Below, in pieces: positions 36,513-44,574 of a stretch of 64,000 nucleotides of DNA (within the stretch, counting starts at the first letter, position 1; every line of letters starts with the position of its first letter). Under the pieces are notes generated by a model. It was not told the origin of the DNA. It saw only the letters and a program-made list of their open reading frames with translations, and did no database searches. A program made the translations under genes and the position numbers. Source of the stretch: Flavobacterium sp. (GTDB lineage: Bacteria > Bacteroidota > Bacteroidia > Flavobacteriales > Flavobacteriaceae); assembly GCF_035195345.1 (NCBI RefSeq), contig NZ_CP136574.1:124001-188000 (forward strand), read 5' to 3'.

Positions 36513-39500
36513 ATGTATAAACAATCCTCAATAGATCAAGTAAGAGAAGCCGACATCATTACCATAATTTCACGTTATGCTGATTTACAACGTCGTGGTT
36601 CGCTATACGAATGTAAATCTCCTTTTAATCCAAACGAAAAATCACCAAGTTTTAAAGTGTCGCCTGCTAAAAATAATTTTGTTTGTTACAGCACGCAAAA
36701 GAAAGGTGACGGTATCAAGTTCGTAATGGAAAAAGAAAGCTGCACGTTTTATGAAGCCATTCAAAAAATAGCGCATATCTGTGGTATTGTCCTGGAGCGT
36801 GAAGAAGAAACCGAAGAAGCACAAAAGAAACGCTCAGAGAAAGAAGAATTGTTTCGTTTGATGGATTGGGCAGCTAAAAAATACCAAAAAGCATTGCAAC
36901 AAATGCCTGCTGATCATTGGACTAAAAAAATGATTGCAGCACGTGAAATTTCAGAAGAAACACTTTTGACTTTCGGTATTGGTTTTGCGCCTGATGATTG
37001 GAAAACTTTAACGAATCCAATTATTGAAACTGCCAAATTAGAACTTGGAAAAACTTCAGGATTGGTAAATGTGAAAGACGGCAATTCGTTTGACTTCTTC
37101 AAAAACCGATTAATGTTTCCAATTGAAGATGTAAACGGAAATGTTATTGGTTTTGGTGGCCGATGTGCCGATGATGACCCAGCAAAAGACAACGGAAGAA
37201 AGTACATCAACTCGAAAGAATCGATTGTATATTCAAAATCACGTTCGTTGTATGGAATTTTCCAAGCCAAACGAAGTATGGTGCAAACCAAAACCGCTGT
37301 TTTAACGGAAGGTTATACTGATGTAACTGCATTGCATCAATACGGTTGTGATATGGCATTAGCATCAGGCGGAACGGCTTTGACAAATGAACAATGCTTA
37401 TTGCTTAAAAAGTTTGCAGCTCACGTAATCATCTGCCGAGACAATGACGGCTTTGATGCGCAAGGAAATCCAAAAGCAGGAACAAAAGCCGCACTGGAAG
37501 ACATCAACAAATTATTGGCTAATGGCTTTAAAGTTTCGGTAGTTATTTTCCCTGAAGGAGAAGACCCTGATTCGTATTCAAGAAAGCACGAAAACATCAA
37601 AGATTTCATTTTTGAAAACGCACAAGATGCTGTGCTTTGGAAAACTACGTTTTTGAAAAATCAAGCGGCAAACGACCCTGATAAACTTTCGGAAGCGGTT
37701 ACTTCGGTGGCTGAAATGTTGTATCAAATTAAAGATGATATTAAGCACAACACCTACGTTAAGGATTGCAACAAAATTCTAAAAACACAATTGGCTTCTT
37801 TGAAACAAAGAATTAACGACTTCGCATCAAAAGCCATTGAAAAAATAGAAAAAGGAACGGCAGATGATACCACTTCCATTGATTTAGGTTTGCCTCCTGG
37901 TGCCGACTTTGAAGAGTTTAAAAAGTATCGCTTTTGCACTATTGGAAACTCCTGCTGGTTTCAAGGTAGAAACGGAAGTTTTTTGAAAGGAACAAACTAC
38001 CGAATCACGCCACTTTTCCACGTGTATGGTAAAAATGACAACAAACGTTTGTGCGAAGTAGTCAACGAAAACGGCTCTAAAAAACTGATTGACTTTGATT
38101 CTTCGGATTTCGTTTCGCAAAACAAATTCGATGAAGCTTTGATTAACGAAGGTTATTTTGTGAAGAATGAAAGCTTCTCGGCTCAACATTTCACGCTAAT
38201 GAGAAACAGAATTTTGTCGGATTTCATTATGGCATTCGAATTGAAAACGTTAGGCTGGCAACGTGAAGGCTTTTTCGCTTTTGCTAACTGCGTGTATTAC
38301 AAAGGTTATGTAAAAAACGTAAACGAATACGGAATCGTGCAAGTAGAAACCGAAGCAGCGGACAAATCAGAATATTTTGAAGAAGTAAAACATTACTATT
38401 CTCCTGCATTTTCTGAAATATACAAGCACACACGTGATGATGATGATCCTTACGAAAATGACCGCTACTTTGTTTTCAAAAAATCACCTGTAACAATGGA
38501 CACGTGGATGAAGCAAATGCAAAAAGTGTACAACGAAAAGGCAATCATTGGAATATCATCGGTTTTCTTTTCCTTGTTTCGTGATTTGTTTGTGAAAACG
38601 CACGCTGTATCGCCTTTGCTTTTCTTATCAGGTGAAAAAGGTTCTGGAAAATCAAAGTATGCCGAATCTTTGGCTTCGCTTTTCACTTACAAGCAACCAG
38701 CATTCGATTTGAACGGTTCCACATTGGTAGCATTTTCACGAAGAATTGGAAGAACCCGAAACGCAATCACACTTTTAGAAGAGTTTCACGACAATATCGA
38801 CTTGAAAATTTTACAATCGATAAAAGGATCATACGATAATCGTGGTCGTGAATTGGGAATGGCAACAGGAGACAACAGAACCAAAGTTGCAAAAGTGAAT
38901 TGCTTCTTAGTAATGCTTTCGCAGTATTTGTCATCTTGGGATGATAACGCCATCACCTCGCGTTCGGTAATTCAGCATTTTATTAAACCGCAGGAAAACT
39001 TTACTCAGCAAGAAATTAACGAATACAACTTGCTAAAATCGTGGGAAGAAGAAGGATTGACTTCGTTAGTATTAGACATCGTGGAGCACAGAGAAGAAGT
39101 TGAAAAAGGTTATGTGAAAACGTATGCCGACATCATTAACCGATTCAAAAAGGATTTAAAAGGTCACGATTACCAGGAACGTATGTTGCAAAATTATGTG
39201 GTAATAATGACACCTATCACGATTTTATGGAGACACTTCACTTTTCCATTTGAATATGAAGAGTTGTACCAATTGTGTAAAAATGCGATAATTGATTCTT
39301 CTGATTTAATTGTGGAAAGTGAAGGATTGGCAGAATTCTGGAAAACGCTGGAGTATTTATTGGACCGACAACCTTATCCGCTTTTAGTGAAAGACACTCA
39401 TTTTATTATCGACAAGCCAGCAAGTTTAAAGCTTCAAGGCAGAAAAGGAGAAAAGGAAATCGAGTGGACAAACGACAACCGAAAACGAGTTTTGTTTTTA

Positions 39501-39770
39501 CGATTAAACGCAGTGCATCAATTGTATCACAAAGAAGTTTCAACACGTGAAGGCGTGGATGTGATTGGAGAAAATACACTTCGTAATTATTTCAAATCAA
39601 AGAAATACTTCATTGGAGCAGTCAGAAGCCACCGATTTAGCGACACAGCAACATCGGCTTACATTTTTGATTATGACATGATGGAAGCTTCAGGAATATT
39701 GAATTTGATACGAAATAAAGAAGATTTCAATCTTTCACAAGAAGACAAAGAGGATGATTTACCGTATTAA
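36513..39770 (+). CDS. Phage primase-helicase
   Basis: A 1085-residue replication protein. Residues 1-100 are a DnaG-type zinc-binding domain in which only Cys34 and Cys58 remain (Asn39 and Thr61 replace the expected His and Cys). About 230-350 is a TOPRIM primase core (LTEGYTDVTALHQYG; ASGGTAL; VIICRDNDGFDAQGNPKAG). About 690-850 is a P-loop ATPase with Walker A SGEKGSGKS and an acidic Walker B (TLLEEFHDN). It primes and unwinds DNA for phage replication, as T7 gp4-like fusions do. The small genes that follow start 2 nt later. Confidence 0.9.
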   Translation: MYKQSSIDQVREADIITIISRYADLQRRGSLYECKSPFNPNEKSPSFKVSPAKNNFVCYSTQKKGDGIKFVMEKESCTFYEAIQKIAHICGIVLEREEETEEAQKKRSEKEELFRLMDWAAKKYQKALQQMPADHWTKKMIAAREISEETLLTFGIGFAPDDWKTLTNPIIETAKLELGKTSGLVNVKDGNSFDFFKNRLMFPIEDVNGNVIGFGGRCADDDPAKDNGRKYINSKESIVYSKSRSLYGIFQAKRSMVQTKTAVLTEGYTDVTALHQYGCDMALASGGTALTNEQCLLLKKFAAHVIICRDNDGFDAQGNPKAGTKAALEDINKLLANGFKVSVVIFPEGEDPDSYSRKHENIKDFIFENAQDAVLWKTTFLKNQAANDPDKLSEAVTSVAEMLYQIKDDIKHNTYVKDCNKILKTQLASLKQRINDFASKAIEKIEKGTADDTTSIDLGLPPGADFEEFKKYRFCTIGNSCWFQGRNGSFLKGTNYRITPLFHVYGKNDNKRLCEVVNENGSKKLIDFDSSDFVSQNKFDEALINEGYFVKNESFSAQHFTLMRNRILSDFIMAFELKTLGWQREGFFAFANCVYYKGYVKNVNEYGIVQVETEAADKSEYFEEVKHYYSPAFSEIYKHTRDDDDPYENDRYFVFKKSPVTMDTWMKQMQKVYNEKAIIGISSVFFSLFRDLFVKTHAVSPLLFLSGEKGSGKSKYAESLASLFTYKQPAFDLNGSTLVAFSRRIGRTRNAITLLEEFHDNIDLKILQSIKGSYDNRGRELGMATGDNRTKVAKVNCFLVMLSQYLSSWDDNAITSRSVIQHFIKPQENFTQQEINEYNLLKSWEEEGLTSLVLDIVEHREEVEKGYVKTYADIINRFKKDLKGHDYQERMLQNYVVIMTPITILWRHFTFPFEYEELYQLCKNAIIDSSDLIVESEGLAEFWKTLEYLLDRQPYPLLVKDTHFIIDKPASLKLQGRKGEKEIEWTNDNRKRVLFLRLNAVHQLYHKEVSTREGVDVIGENTLRNYFKSKKYFIGAVRSHRFSDTATSAYIFDYDMMEASGILNLIRNKEDFNLSQEDKEDDLPY

Positions 39771-39772
39771 TT

Positions 39773-40087
39773 ATGAAGCCTGAAGAAATTCATTTTAAAT
39801 GGTGTACCGAAAATGGAATTAGAATTTATCCAGTTCCAGTTTCGGCATCCAATACCGGAAACTATCACATTGTAGTGGAGCGAAACGGAAAAGCAAGTAA
39901 AGGAAATTTAATTTTTAATGAAAAACCAATCGCAAAAGTAACTGAAGAAGTTGTAAGAAATAAAATAGTAAAAAGGACTATTGTAACACCTTCAGTATCG
40001 CAACAAATAAGAACCTTATATAAAATGATTTATGAAAAAGAATCAGTTAACCAGGACAGAAGCGCACGAGCTGTTAATGCAGAATAA
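39773..40087 (+). CDS. Phage early protein, unknown
   Basis: A 104-residue protein (IHFKWCTENGIRIYPVPVSA, SNTGNYHIVVERNGKASKG) with a basic C-terminal half. It is coupled to the primase-helicase by a 2-nt gap. No family recognised. Confidence 0.7.
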   Translation: MKPEEIHFKWCTENGIRIYPVPVSASNTGNYHIVVERNGKASKGNLIFNEKPIAKVTEEVVRNKIVKRTIVTPSVSQQIRTLYKMIYEKESVNQDRSARAVNAE

Positions 40088-40373
40088 AAAACACTATTTG
40101 TGGAACGTGCCATATAATAAATGGACAGAAGAAGATGAAGCTAATTTGTTAAACGGAATCAACTCCAATCAAAACATAAAGCTTCCGGGCAATAGAGTAG
40201 GAACACAACCTGTAAAAGTGATTGATGAAAAAGGAAAAGAAATAGTTTACAAATCAGTTGCAGAATGTTCCAGAAAAACAGGAATAACAGAATCCACCAT
40301 TTTTGCCACCATCAACGGAAGACGCAGATTAAAAAAAGTAAAATATCCATTATTCGAAAAAGTAAACCATTAA
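40032..40373 (+). CDS. Small protein with NUMOD1-like DNA-binding module
   Basis: Up to 113 residues. The C-terminal half PVKVIDEKGKEIVYKSVAEC, ECSRKTGITESTIFATINGR resembles the NUMOD1 helix-turn-helix module of homing nucleases, but there is no nuclease domain. The start is uncertain: the ATG at 40032 overlaps the previous gene by 56 nt, while the ATG at 40077 overlaps it by only 11 nt and leaves the module intact. Confidence 0.65.
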   Translation: MKKNQLTRTEAHELLMQNKKHYLWNVPYNKWTEEDEANLLNGINSNQNIKLPGNRVGTQPVKVIDEKGKEIVYKSVAECSRKTGITESTIFATINGRRRLKKVKYPLFEKVNH

Positions 40374-40382
40374 ATTTTAAAT

Positions 40383-40652
40383 ATGACACAGAAAGTCGAA
40401 AAGCCAGCCAAAGCAAAAAGCATTCAAATTTTTGTAGGCACAGAATTAAAAGCGGAATCAAATGATCGTTTAGATGCACTTGAAAAATTAGCAAAGTTGC
40501 AAAACGAAAACTTTCCCGAAATCAAAATGGTTTACCATAATGCTAAAGTTTCGCATTTGTACATCAAAGGCAGATACGATAAAAACTACCGCATTACTGG
40601 AACCGAGTATGTAGCACCTTCAAAAGCCGTAAGCGAAGAAGCAGCTGCATAG
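40383..40652 (+). CDS. Phage early protein, unknown
   Basis: An 89-residue protein with a Lys/Ala-rich start (TQKVEKPAKAKSIQIFVGTE) and an Ala/Glu-rich end (SKAVSEEAAA). No recognised domain. It lies 10 nt after the NUMOD1-like gene and is followed by an intrinsic terminator. Confidence 0.7.
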   Translation: MTQKVEKPAKAKSIQIFVGTELKAESNDRLDALEKLAKLQNENFPEIKMVYHNAKVSHLYIKGRYDKNYRITGTEYVAPSKAVSEEAAA

Positions 40653-40713
40653 TAAAATCTCAAAAGAAAAACTCTAACGTTCTTAAATAGACCAACGCCT
40701 TAGTCAAACAAAC

Positions 40714-40746
40714 AATCAGGTTTGAGAGTGTAGCCTGATTATTTTT
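40714..40746 (+). terminator. Intrinsic terminator in the early region
   Basis: A stem AATCAGG/CCTGATT with a 13-nt loop, then ATTTTT. Confidence 0.65.
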
Positions 40747-40778
40747 AAAATTCATTCATTATCAAACAAATTATCAAA

Positions 40779-40940
40779 ATGGGAGAGTACAGATTTTCAA
40801 TTTACACAAAATGGTCATTCGGTTTTAATATAAGCTACGAATATGGCCAAATATTAATCACAGTTCCTTTTGTAACAGCACACATTGCTTTATCAAAACA
40901 CGCATCTGGATATTTAATTTTTAATAAATACTTCGAATAA
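40779..40940 (+). CDS. Small phage protein, 53 aa
   Basis: ATG to TAA encoding GEYRFSIYTKWSFGFNISYE, then YGQILITVPFVTAHIALSKH, then a short polar end. It starts after ATTATCAAA, the same pattern as other starts here, and ends 4 nt before the next gene. The aromatic alternating pattern suggests a small beta structure. No family recognised. Confidence 0.6.
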   Translation: MGEYRFSIYTKWSFGFNISYEYGQILITVPFVTAHIALSKHASGYLIFNKYFE

Positions 40941-40944
40941 CATC

Positions 40945-41151
40945 ATGGGAAAAGCACAAAAGCAACGCGCAAACAGAATAGCAAAGCAAATCAAACAAAA
41001 GCAAGAAGATGAAGACTTTCAAAGAATGATTGCATCAATGAAAGATGATATTACTTATCAAATTAAAAAAGGCAATGGCTACTTATACGGTGGAGCTAAT
41101 TTTTACGGAGCAAGATGGAAAGAATTGTTTTTAAAACCTAAAACGGAATAA
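40945..41151 (+). CDS. Small basic phage protein
   Basis: 68 residues with a strongly basic helical start (GKAQKQRANRIAKQIKQKQE) and a Gly/Tyr-rich end (NGYLYGGANFYGARWKELF). Unknown. It lies 4 nt after the previous gene and 3 nt before the next. Confidence 0.65.
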   Translation: MGKAQKQRANRIAKQIKQKQEDEDFQRMIASMKDDITYQIKKGNGYLYGGANFYGARWKELFLKPKTE

Positions 41152-41154
41152 ATT

Positions 41155-41682
41155 TTGGCAACAATAGGTAAATATGGTAAGGTGATTTTCTCTGATGAAG
41201 AAATACAATTTTTGAAAGCTAATTTTCAAAGCATGACAAACAAGCAAATTGCCGAAGCTTTAGGTTTGAAGATAACAATTGTTAGAATGAAAGCCTACGA
41301 ATTAGGATTACAAAAAATGGAATTGGAATACTGGAGTGAAGCAGCAATACAATTTTTAAAAGAAAACTTCCACAAAATAGGAGATCGAGAACTTTCAAAA
41401 ATATTCAATGAGCATTTTCCAAAAAATAAGAATTGGACATCAAGACACATTCAAAAGAAAATGGCTTATTTAGGATTGAAAAGAACAAAGCTAGACTGGT
41501 TTGTAATCAAAGAACGCAACCGAGACAATGGCTGTTTTGGTAAAAGAAATCCGAAGAACAATCCACCACCACCAAAATCCTATTTTTATTTAAACGCAAA
41601 AACCCGAATAGAAGTTAAACCAGGACAAAGTATAGAACAATTAAAACAAAAATATCATGCAAATACAAGTAACAATCGTTAG
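41155..41682 (+). CDS. Phage protein with tandem Myb/SANT-like HTH repeats
   Basis: A 175-residue protein starting with TTG. Two similar segments, FSDEEIQFLKANFQSMTNKQ with IAEALGLKITIVRMKAYELG, and YWSEAAIQFLKENFHKIGDR with ELSKIFNEHF, look like repeated helix-turn-helix units as seen in phage regulators and homing-nuclease-related proteins. It ends overlapping the next gene by 26 nt. The target is unknown. Confidence 0.7.
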   Translation: MATIGKYGKVIFSDEEIQFLKANFQSMTNKQIAEALGLKITIVRMKAYELGLQKMELEYWSEAAIQFLKENFHKIGDRELSKIFNEHFPKNKNWTSRHIQKKMAYLGLKRTKLDWFVIKERNRDNGCFGKRNPKNNPPPPKSYFYLNAKTRIEVKPGQSIEQLKQKYHANTSNNR

Positions 41683-41932
41683 AATTTTAGAAACCAAAGA
41701 AATCGGAGAGAAACAATTCAAAGTAAGAGAAATCCACGCAGACACCGAAGAGCAATACACACAACGTTTAGCCATTCAGTTTACGCAAGATAAATGCGCG
41801 CTCCTGGATAACTTTAAACCAGGAGAAAAAGCAAAAATCGACATCAACCTAAAAGGCAAAGAAGCCACCAACCAAAAAGGAGAAACCGTTGTTTTCAATA
41901 CCATTCAAGGTTGGAAGATTGAGAAGGTGTAA
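41657..41932 (+). CDS. DUF3127-like, putative ssDNA-binding OB-fold protein
   Basis: 91 residues with the DUF3127 pattern: short strands (IQVTIVRILETKEIGEKQFKV), an acidic/polar middle (QFTQDKCALLDNFKPGEKAKIDI) and a terminal aromatic strand (QGWKIEKV). DUF3127 is an OB-fold of likely single-strand binding type in Bacteroidota and their phages. Its position after the primase-helicase module fits a replication role. It is the last recognisable phage gene before the cassette array. Confidence 0.65.
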   Translation: MQIQVTIVRILETKEIGEKQFKVREIHADTEEQYTQRLAIQFTQDKCALLDNFKPGEKAKIDINLKGKEATNQKGETVVFNTIQGWKIEKV

Positions 41933-41949
41933 TATTTTAAAATTAGAAC

Positions 41950-42135
41950 ATGCAAGAATTAGAACAAAGAGTTAAGGAGTTTAAAGATGATACTGATTTA
42001 ATTGTGCAATCAGCAACTTTAGACAAAAGAGATCCAGAACCTTGGATAGTTGTTATGCACAAAGGCGATGAACTTTCTATGAGTGTAGAAAATTGGAAAG
42101 CATTAGTAAAAATGACAGATGAATTAATTAAATAA
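41950..42135 (+). CDS. Small unknown protein, first gene of the attC array
   Basis: 61 residues, acidic (QELEQRVKEFKDDTDLIVQS; VENWKALVKMTDELIK). Its TAA stop lies inside the R'' box of the first attC site. No R' box is found upstream, so it is either a cassette that has lost its left end or a native phage gene into whose end the array was inserted. Confidence 0.65.
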   Translation: MQELEQRVKEFKDDTDLIVQSATLDKRDPEPWIVVMHKGDELSMSVENWKALVKMTDELIK

Positions 42136-42264
42136 CGCTTGAGTGCTTTACGTCCGTTGTGGTTAAATAAGCACTAACCTTTCCTGTTATCACGAAATTA
42201 AACTGATGCAAAACAAACTTAATATTAAACCTAAACCCACAATGGCGTAAAACACTTGTTATCC
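42130..42264 (+). repeat. attC site 1
   Basis: 135 bp from the R'' box AAATAAC to the R' box GTTATCC. The arms pair as an imperfect palindrome (left GAGTGCTTTACGTCCGTTG, right CACAATGGCGTAAAACACTT). The interior is nearly identical to attC 3. The predicted cassette border is G|TT at 42258/42259. Confidence 0.85.
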
Positions 42265-42289
42265 GTTCGGTTTTTAAAAATCATAAATT

Positions 42290-42592
42290 ATGAATCACTT
42301 TGTAGAATTAAAAGTAGTAAATGATGGAATTGAGAAAAATTTCATTGGTAGAATTTGGTGTGAATATTCATCAAAAAAAGTTAGAAAGGAAATTGTTACT
42401 GAAGAAGTAATAAAAATTGTCGCTAAAGAATTAAATGTATCAACTGTGGATATAAATTGGCATCCTGAAAAGTATCAAGATAATTTCAATTATTCAATTG
42501 AAAAATATGATGAATCAATACACGATATTCTTTTTTCTGAAACAAATGAAGATGTTTGGATTGAACGTAAGGTTATGGAAACTGACCGCTAA
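42290..42592 (+). CDS. Cassette-borne protein, unknown
   Basis: 100 residues (NHFVELKVVNDGIEKNFIGR at the start, NEDVWIERKVMETDR at the end). No family recognised. It sits 26 nt behind the R' box of attC 1 and ends at the R'' box of the degenerate attC 2, the tight spacing typical of integron cassettes. Confidence 0.7.
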   Translation: MNHFVELKVVNDGIEKNFIGRIWCEYSSKKVRKEIVTEEVIKIVAKELNVSTVDINWHPEKYQDNFNYSIEKYDESIHDILFSETNEDVWIERKVMETDR

Positions 42593-42635
42593 CGTTTCTC
42601 GGCTTTGTTTAGTGCCGACTTATGAAAACTAAACG
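42587..42635 (+). repeat. attC site 2, degenerate
   Basis: It starts CGCTAACGTTTCTCGGC, like the left ends of the other sites, and contains a hairpin GTTTAGT/ACTAAAC. The right end (ACGTAATTTTTA) lacks a GTT core, so this site has lost its R' half. The cassettes on either side are probably fused. Confidence 0.5.
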
Positions 42636-42657
42636 TAATTTTTAAAAATTAAATAAC

Positions 42658-43194
42658 ATGAAAAACGATAATACAGAAGATAAGGCATTGAATAAAACCG
42701 ATGTTATAACTGGTGCTTTAATTCCGATGACAGATTATGTTTTGAAGCAATATGACTACCTAACTTGTGACGAAGCATCTCCTAATTTTGTAAAAAAAGT
42801 TGTTAATTACTCTTACTTTTTAAAACAACCATTAAAATTAGAAATGTTTTTCCCATTTGATGAAGAAGGTAATCCTTTAGAAATTCCTTTAGAAATTTAT
42901 TATCAACCTAATTTTGGTTGTCAAAAATATCCTCAAGAATGTTATAAGCATGATTTAAAAATTTTTAATGAAGCAATGGAAAAAGTTTTATTTAAAGGAT
43001 TCATTATTGAAAGTGGATATATTCAAGCAAATAGAGATACGCTTTATTTGAATAACCAAGATGGATTAGATATTGCTTCAAAAAACGAATCTCACGATAA
43101 AAATTTCATTTGTGATGGATTTACAACTATTGAAGATTTAATTCCTTATAATATTCAATTAACTGACGTTGCAATTAAGCACATTTTCGGATAG
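42658..43194 (+). CDS. Cassette-borne protein, unknown
   Basis: 178 residues, the largest product of the array (LNKTDVITGALIPMTDYVLK; FFPFDEEGNPLEIPLEIYYQ; DLIPYNIQLTDVAIKHIFG). No domain recognised. It has cysteines at three positions but no metal-site spacing. It is followed 7 nt later by attC 3. Confidence 0.75.
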   Translation: MKNDNTEDKALNKTDVITGALIPMTDYVLKQYDYLTCDEASPNFVKKVVNYSYFLKQPLKLEMFFPFDEEGNPLEIPLEIYYQPNFGCQKYPQECYKHDLKIFNEAMEKVLFKGFIIESGYIQANRDTLYLNNQDGLDIASKNESHDKNFICDGFTTIEDLIPYNIQLTDVAIKHIFG

Positions 43195-43200
43195 CATCAG

Positions 43201-43334
43201 TTATAACGTTCGAGTGCTTTACGCCATTGTGGTTAAATAAGCACTAAACTTTCCTGTTATCACGAAATTAAACTGATGCAAAACAAACTTAATATTAAAC
43301 CTAAACCCACAATGGCGTAAAACACTTGTTAGCC
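43201..43334 (+). repeat. attC site 3
   Basis: 134 bp from the R'' box TTATAAC to the R' box GTTAGCC. Arms TTTACGCCATTGTGG and CCACAATGGCGTAAA are a perfect 15-bp match. The interior differs from attC 1 at only a handful of positions, so the two share a recent origin. Confidence 0.9.
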
Positions 43335-43359
43335 GTTCGGTTTTTAAACACAAATTAAA

Positions 43360-43581
43360 ATGAAAAATTTAGCAAACATCGAAGTATTTAACATCGAAAT
43401 TACAGAAAAAGGAACATTTGCACACATTTCTTTTCAAGATTTAGATAACACTGACAACTTGAATAATGGTTACGATAATATTCGTGTTCCAATGAATTTA
43501 AGACCGATTCAATTATCCAGCCGTGACAATATTTTAGTTGACCAATCGGTTAAAAATTATGATGTTGCTGTCGGTTCTTAA
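43360..43581 (+). CDS. Cassette-borne protein, unknown
   Basis: 73 residues (ANIEVFNIEITEKGTFAHIS; NIRVPMNLRPIQLSSRDNIL). A small beta-rich protein of no known family. The cassette runs from the TTAGCC border of attC 3 to attC 4, whose R'' box GGCTAAC is the exact complement of that border. Confidence 0.7.
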   Translation: MKNLANIEVFNIEITEKGTFAHISFQDLDNTDNLNNGYDNIRVPMNLRPIQLSSRDNILVDQSVKNYDVAVGS

Positions 43582-43587
43582 ACTGAC

Positions 43588-43723
43588 GGCTAACGTTTGG
43601 TGCTTGTGTTCAGTAGCGAAAATTCAAGACTGAACCTTGCAAGTACAAAACTAGATTGAGGTTGTCAGAGTTTTTTACGCAGGAAAAAACAACCAAAGCT
43701 ATTGACACAAACACTTGTTGGCA
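43588..43723 (+). repeat. attC site 4
   Basis: 136 bp from GGCTAAC to GTTGGCA. Arms GTTTGGTGCTTGTGT and ACACAAACACTTG pair, and an inner hairpin GGTTGT...TTTTTT/AAAAAACAACC follows. R'' is complementary to the 5' border of its own cassette (TTAGCC at 43329). Confidence 0.9.
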
Positions 43724-43761
43724 GTAGTGCTTTTATAAATTAACAATTAAAAAACAATATT

Positions 43762-43974
43762 ATGCAACAGAATGAATTTATTGACTTATCAAAAAAAGAG
43801 GTTAAATCCTTAAACGCTGGTTATTGTAATTTAGAACAGCATTCAGAATCTTGGCGTGGTGGATATATGTATCTACTTGAAAAAATAGAAAAATCTTTTA
43901 GAAGTGATTTTCACGAAGAATTTCTAACGAAAATTGAAGAAATTATAGACAAAGATTTAGACGTTTTCGAGTAG
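43762..43974 (+). CDS. Cassette-borne protein, unknown
   Basis: 70 acidic, helical residues (NEFIDLSKKEVKSLNAGYCN; FHEEFLTKIEEIIDKDLDVF). No family recognised. The cassette border TTGGCA and the R'' box TGCCAAC of attC 5 are exact complements. Confidence 0.7.
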   Translation: MQQNEFIDLSKKEVKSLNAGYCNLEQHSESWRGGYMYLLEKIEKSFRSDFHEEFLTKIEEIIDKDLDVFE

Positions 43975-43980
43975 CATTAC

Positions 43981-44117
43981 TGCCAACGTTTTCCACGCTT
44001 GCAGATGTGGCGTGAATGAGCGAGAACCATTACAAATACAAAACCAATATTGAAGTCAACAGAGTTTTTTCCGAAGGAAAAAACAACCAAAGCCATATTT
44101 GCAAACGTGTGTTAGTA
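43981..44117 (+). repeat. attC site 5
   Basis: 137 bp from TGCCAAC to GTTAGTA, with arms CCACGCTTGCAGATGTGGC and GCCATATTTGCAAACGTGT and the same inner A-run/T-run hairpin as attC 4 (AGTTTTTT / AAAAAACAACC). Confidence 0.9.
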
Positions 44118-44156
44118 GATGGCTTTATATTCAAAAATAAATAAATATCAAAAATT

Positions 44157-44480
44157 ATGTCAAAATATACAACAAACGGAGAAACTCCAAAAAAGTACGA
44201 GTGTACTAAAAGAAAATGTAAGTGGCAAGGAACTGATAATGCAAAAAGTCAACGTAAAATGGATGGCTTTTATCAGCTACTAACATGTCCAAATTGTGGA
44301 AACGATGAATTTTATGGTTTGAGAGAAGGTTTGAGATTTACTCATATAGAAACTGGAAATACTGGTGAATTTATTAAAACATACAGACCAACAGGTAAAC
44401 CTTTAACAATGCAAATTAGATTAGATGATGGAAGTATATACTTTGCTCCAAAAGTAGAGTTTAAGCAATGTCGTTCATAA
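44157..44480 (+). CDS. Cassette-borne zinc-ribbon-like protein
   Basis: 107 residues with four cysteines spaced as a zinc ribbon (Cys16 and Cys21; Cys44 and Cys47 in LLTCPNCGNDEF). A beta-rich C-terminal half (LTMQIRLDDGSIYFAPKVEF) follows. The metal site is visible but the function is unknown. Its cassette border TTAGTA and the R'' box TACTAAC of attC 6 are exact complements. Confidence 0.75.
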   Translation: MSKYTTNGETPKKYECTKRKCKWQGTDNAKSQRKMDGFYQLLTCPNCGNDEFYGLREGLRFTHIETGNTGEFIKTYRPTGKPLTMQIRLDDGSIYFAPKVEFKQCRS

Positions 44481-44486
44481 GCTATC

Positions 44487-44538
44487 TACTAACAGTCTGA
44501 TTGGCGATGGTTTTAATCTCGCCAATCATTTGTTATAA
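44487..44538 (+). repeat. attC site 6 (array end)
   Basis: A compact 52-bp site from TACTAAC to GTTATAA with a perfect 10-bp inner stem TGATTGGCGA/TCGCCAATCA. Its R' box GTTATAA is complementary to the R'' box of attC 3. It is the last site; phage sequence resumes after it. Confidence 0.85.
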
Positions 44539-44547
44539 CTTAAATTT

Positions 44548-44574
44548 AAACCGCCACACAAGGCGGTTTTTTTT
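44548..44574 (+). terminator. Intrinsic terminator closing the cassette array
   Basis: AAACCGCC/GGCGGTTT stem with a 6-nt loop, then eight T, ten bases after the last attC. Confidence 0.85.

Noticed and set aside
40674..40733. Seventh attC site beginning CTCTAAC
   Set aside because: The left end resembles the other sites (CTCTAACGTTC), but no matching GTTAGAG box follows; GTTTGAG nearby is a poor partner, and a terminator explains the hairpin.
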